From Alphaproteobacteria bacterium (GTDB lineage Bacteria > Pseudomonadota > Alphaproteobacteria > Geminicoccales > Geminicoccaceae), in NCBI GenBank assembly GCA_026984595.1, contig JALSRW010000610.1, positions 1 to 6,955 of the forward strand: a DNA stretch of 6,955 nt, written 5' to 3'. A program made the translations under genes and the position numbers. Under the pieces are notes generated by a model, which saw nothing but the letters and a program-made list of their open reading frames with translations, had not been told where the DNA came from and ran no database searches. This document shows positions 5,231 through 6,955 of the stretch, in pieces; positions within the stretch are counted from its first letter, which is position 1; each line of letters starts with the position of its first letter.

Positions 5231-6955
5231 ATGCTGCCTTTCAGTCGTAACGACCTCGAGAAGCTGTTCCCGGACTCCGTCTGGTCCAAGGCGGAGGACC
5301 TCGTCGCCAATGGCGCGCTCGTCGACATCAATGTCGAGCGCGACGGTCGCTCCATCACCGGCCGCGTGCGCGGACAACGGCGTACACCCTATCTGACCCG
5401 GGTGAAGATCGCCAACGGCCGTGGCGGTCGCGTCCGCCTGTCCAGCACCTGTACCTGCTTCGTTTCGGATTGCGAGCATGTCGCCGCCATGCTGCTCGGG
5501 GTGCTCGAACGCTCGGCGGCGCCGGCCGCCGACGATGTCACCTCGACCATCGACCAGGAGCTGGAAACCTGGGTCCGCAATGTCGGCCAGGCGGTGCGCG
5601 ACCTGGCGTCCCGCGCGGCCGATACCGGCGACAGTATCCTCTACGTGCTGGAGCCCGCACAGCGCTCCTGGACCGATCTGGGCCTGGCCCAGCCGATCGC
5701 CGTCAATCTGATGCGCGCGAGGCGCCTGCGCGAAGGCGTCTACGGGCGCGAACATCCGCTGGCGATCGCCAATCTCACCGCGGAGGAACCGCCCGCCTTC
5801 GTCACCCTCGACGATCAGGTGATCGGCAGGCTCCTGGGCGGCGTGCCGTCGCCGCTGCGGCGGCTCGGCGGCAGCGCCGATGCCGAGACTCTGAGCCGGA
5901 TGATCGCCACCGGCCGCTGTTTCTGGCGGAGCGTGCGCGGTACCCGCCTGCATCTGGGCGAGCCCCGTCCGGGCCGCATGCTGTGGCGCTTCGACAGCGA
6001 GGGCCGCCAGCGCCTGCTCTGCGAGCTCGAGGAAATGCACGAGGAGATGCTGGTCACCTCCCTGGGCGATCCCTGGTACATCGACATGCGCTCCGGGGCT
6101 TGTGGCCGCATCGAGACCGGGGTGCCTTCGCGCCTCGTTTCCCTCCTGCTCAAAGCTCCGGCGGTGCCGCCTGCGGCCGCCACCCTGGTGCGGCAGAAGC
6201 TCGCCGCGCATGCCGACCGGGTTCCCTTGCCGGAGCCGCTGCGCCGGCGGGAGCGGGTGGATGTGACGCCGACGCCGGTGCTCCATCTCCATTGCCCGAC
6301 GGTGACCGTGGTCCGCGGCACGGGTTGGAAGCGCGAGGAGGAGGAGGTGATCGTGCCTCTGGCGCGGCTCAGCTTCGATTATGCCGGGGCGATGGTCCAC
6401 TGGCACGACCGCCGCACCGAGATCAACCATGTGGTCGAGAATCGGCTCCTCGTCATTCCCCGCGGCAGCGTCTTCGAGATGCAGATGGTCGAACGCCTCA
6501 ACGCCATGGGCCTGCAGCCGCTGGGACCGGTCGGATTGGGGCGCTTCGCACCGGAGAACCTGCGTCAGGATTTCACCTTCGAAGAAGACGAGGACGACGA
6601 CGTCAGCCTGCGCTGGGTGGAGTTCAACCACAACGAGGTTCCCCGGCTGCGTGCCGAGGGTTGGAGGATCACCTTCGACCCCGACTACCCTTACGAGGTG
6701 ATCACCCCGCCCGAGAGCTGGCAGGCCGAGGTCATCGAATCCGGCACCGACTGGTTCGAGTTCGATCTGGGCATCGAAATCGACGGCGAGCGGGTGCCGC
6801 TGTTGCCGGTGCTGCTCGATCTGTTCGAGCAGGCGCGCGAAACCATGACCCCGGCGGCGCTCGAGGAATATGGCGACGAGCCGATCTACGGCACGCTGCC
6901 GGACGGGCGCATCCTGCCGATCCCCGCGAGTCGGCTGAAGGCGATCCTGGAAGCT
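5231..6955 (+). CDS. SWIM zinc-finger protein, probable SNF2-type helicase N-terminal region (partial)
   Basis: The frame is open from ATG at 5231 to the right edge (575 codons) with no stop, so the gene is 3'-truncated by the window. Residues 72-89 (STCTCFVSDCEHVAAMLL) form a SWIM zinc finger, with ligands C74, C76, C81 and H83. It is preceded by a small beta-rich segment (about 28-70) of the kind usually found before SWIM. The region after it (about 100-575) has no motif I can name, but its style resembles the long linker of bacterial SWIM-SNF2 helicases. Examples are an acidic run EEDEDDD at 451-457 and the final GTLPDGRILPIPASRLKAIL, which in such proteins precedes the ATPase. No Walker A or DEAD/H motif is visible, so helicase identity is inference. 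These proteins are thought to remodel nucleic acid-protein complexes. The start is uncertain: no clear ribosome site is seen, and an in-frame TTG at 5198 would add 11 residues. Confidence 0.75.
   Translation, partial: MLPFSRNDLEKLFPDSVWSKAEDLVANGALVDINVERDGRSITGRVRGQRRTPYLTRVKIANGRGGRVRLSSTCTCFVSDCEHVAAMLLGVLERSAAPAADDVTSTIDQELETWVRNVGQAVRDLASRAADTGDSILYVLEPAQRSWTDLGLAQPIAVNLMRARRLREGVYGREHPLAIANLTAEEPPAFVTLDDQVIGRLLGGVPSPLRRLGGSADAETLSRMIATGRCFWRSVRGTRLHLGEPRPGRMLWRFDSEGRQRLLCELEEMHEEMLVTSLGDPWYIDMRSGACGRIETGVPSRLVSLLLKAPAVPPAAATLVRQKLAAHADRVPLPEPLRRRERVDVTPTPVLHLHCPTVTVVRGTGWKREEEEVIVPLARLSFDYAGAMVHWHDRRTEINHVVENRLLVIPRGSVFEMQMVERLNAMGLQPLGPVGLGRFAPENLRQDFTFEEDEDDDVSLRWVEFNHNEVPRLRAEGWRITFDPDYPYEVITPPESWQAEVIESGTDWFEFDLGIEIDGERVPLLPVLLDLFEQARETMTPAALEEYGDEPIYGTLPDGRILPIPASRLKAILEA

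Noticed and set aside
4818..5396. Possible small protein gene (192 codons) across the usp-SWIM gap
   Set aside because: It overlaps the usp N-terminus and the SWIM gene, is Arg/Ser-rich, has no recognisable domain and no ribosome site.
5210..6631. Long open frame on the minus strand (473 codons) opposite the SWIM gene
   Set aside because: Its translation is His/Gln/Arg-rich and matches no family. The plus-strand frame over the same bases encodes a clear SWIM motif and stays open to the window end. Long antisense frames are common in GC-rich DNA.

Overview
The window is very GC-rich and densely coded. It looks like chromosomal DNA of a proteobacterium, most likely a high-GC alphaproteobacterium; that placement is an impression from codon use and protein style, not a measured result. 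It holds four complete genes, two genes cut by the window edges, and one long non-coding gap.

Left part (1-2483) is a peptidoglycan-recycling cluster. The C-terminal end of murQ (+) enters from the left edge. It converges with a complete anmK (-) only 4 bases away. anmK in turn diverges from a complete nagA (+), with 54 bases between the start codons. The three enzymes form a consecutive route: AnmK turns 1,6-anhydro-MurNAc into MurNAc-6-P, MurQ turns that into GlcNAc-6-P plus lactate, and NagA deacetylates it to GlcN-6-P. The short divergent gap carries TGGTTTACACCA (1322-1333). This fits the GTnTAnAC core of HutC-subfamily GntR operators and differs at two positions from the TGGTCTAGACCA core of DasR/NagR amino-sugar operators. 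It is the most interesting regulatory candidate here.

Middle part (2491-4831) is on the minus strand. A tandem-domain universal stress protein of the UspE type (4831-3884) lies upstream of a type I sulfide:quinone oxidoreductase (3765-2491). The oxidoreductase resembles the Acidithiobacillus ferrooxidans enzyme closely and keeps all three catalytic cysteines. The 118-base gap between them holds an AT-richer patch with an 8-bp inverted repeat, so sqr may have its own regulated promoter. sqr ends 7 bases from the nagA stop in a tail-to-tail arrangement.

Right part: a gap of about 400 bases (4832-5230) separates usp from a large divergent + strand gene that runs off the right end. It holds a perfect 17-bp palindrome (CGAACATGGCATGTTCG) upstream of usp and no gene I can support. 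The right-hand gene starts at 5231 and is open for 575 codons. It encodes a SWIM zinc finger (CxC...CxH) followed by a long region typical of the N-terminal half of SWIM-SNF2 helicases; the helicase motifs would lie beyond the window.

I found no mobile element, CRISPR array, tRNA or rRNA, and no clear intrinsic terminator. The genes are recognisable families. The points worth a second look are regulatory sites and one active-site substitution in NagA.
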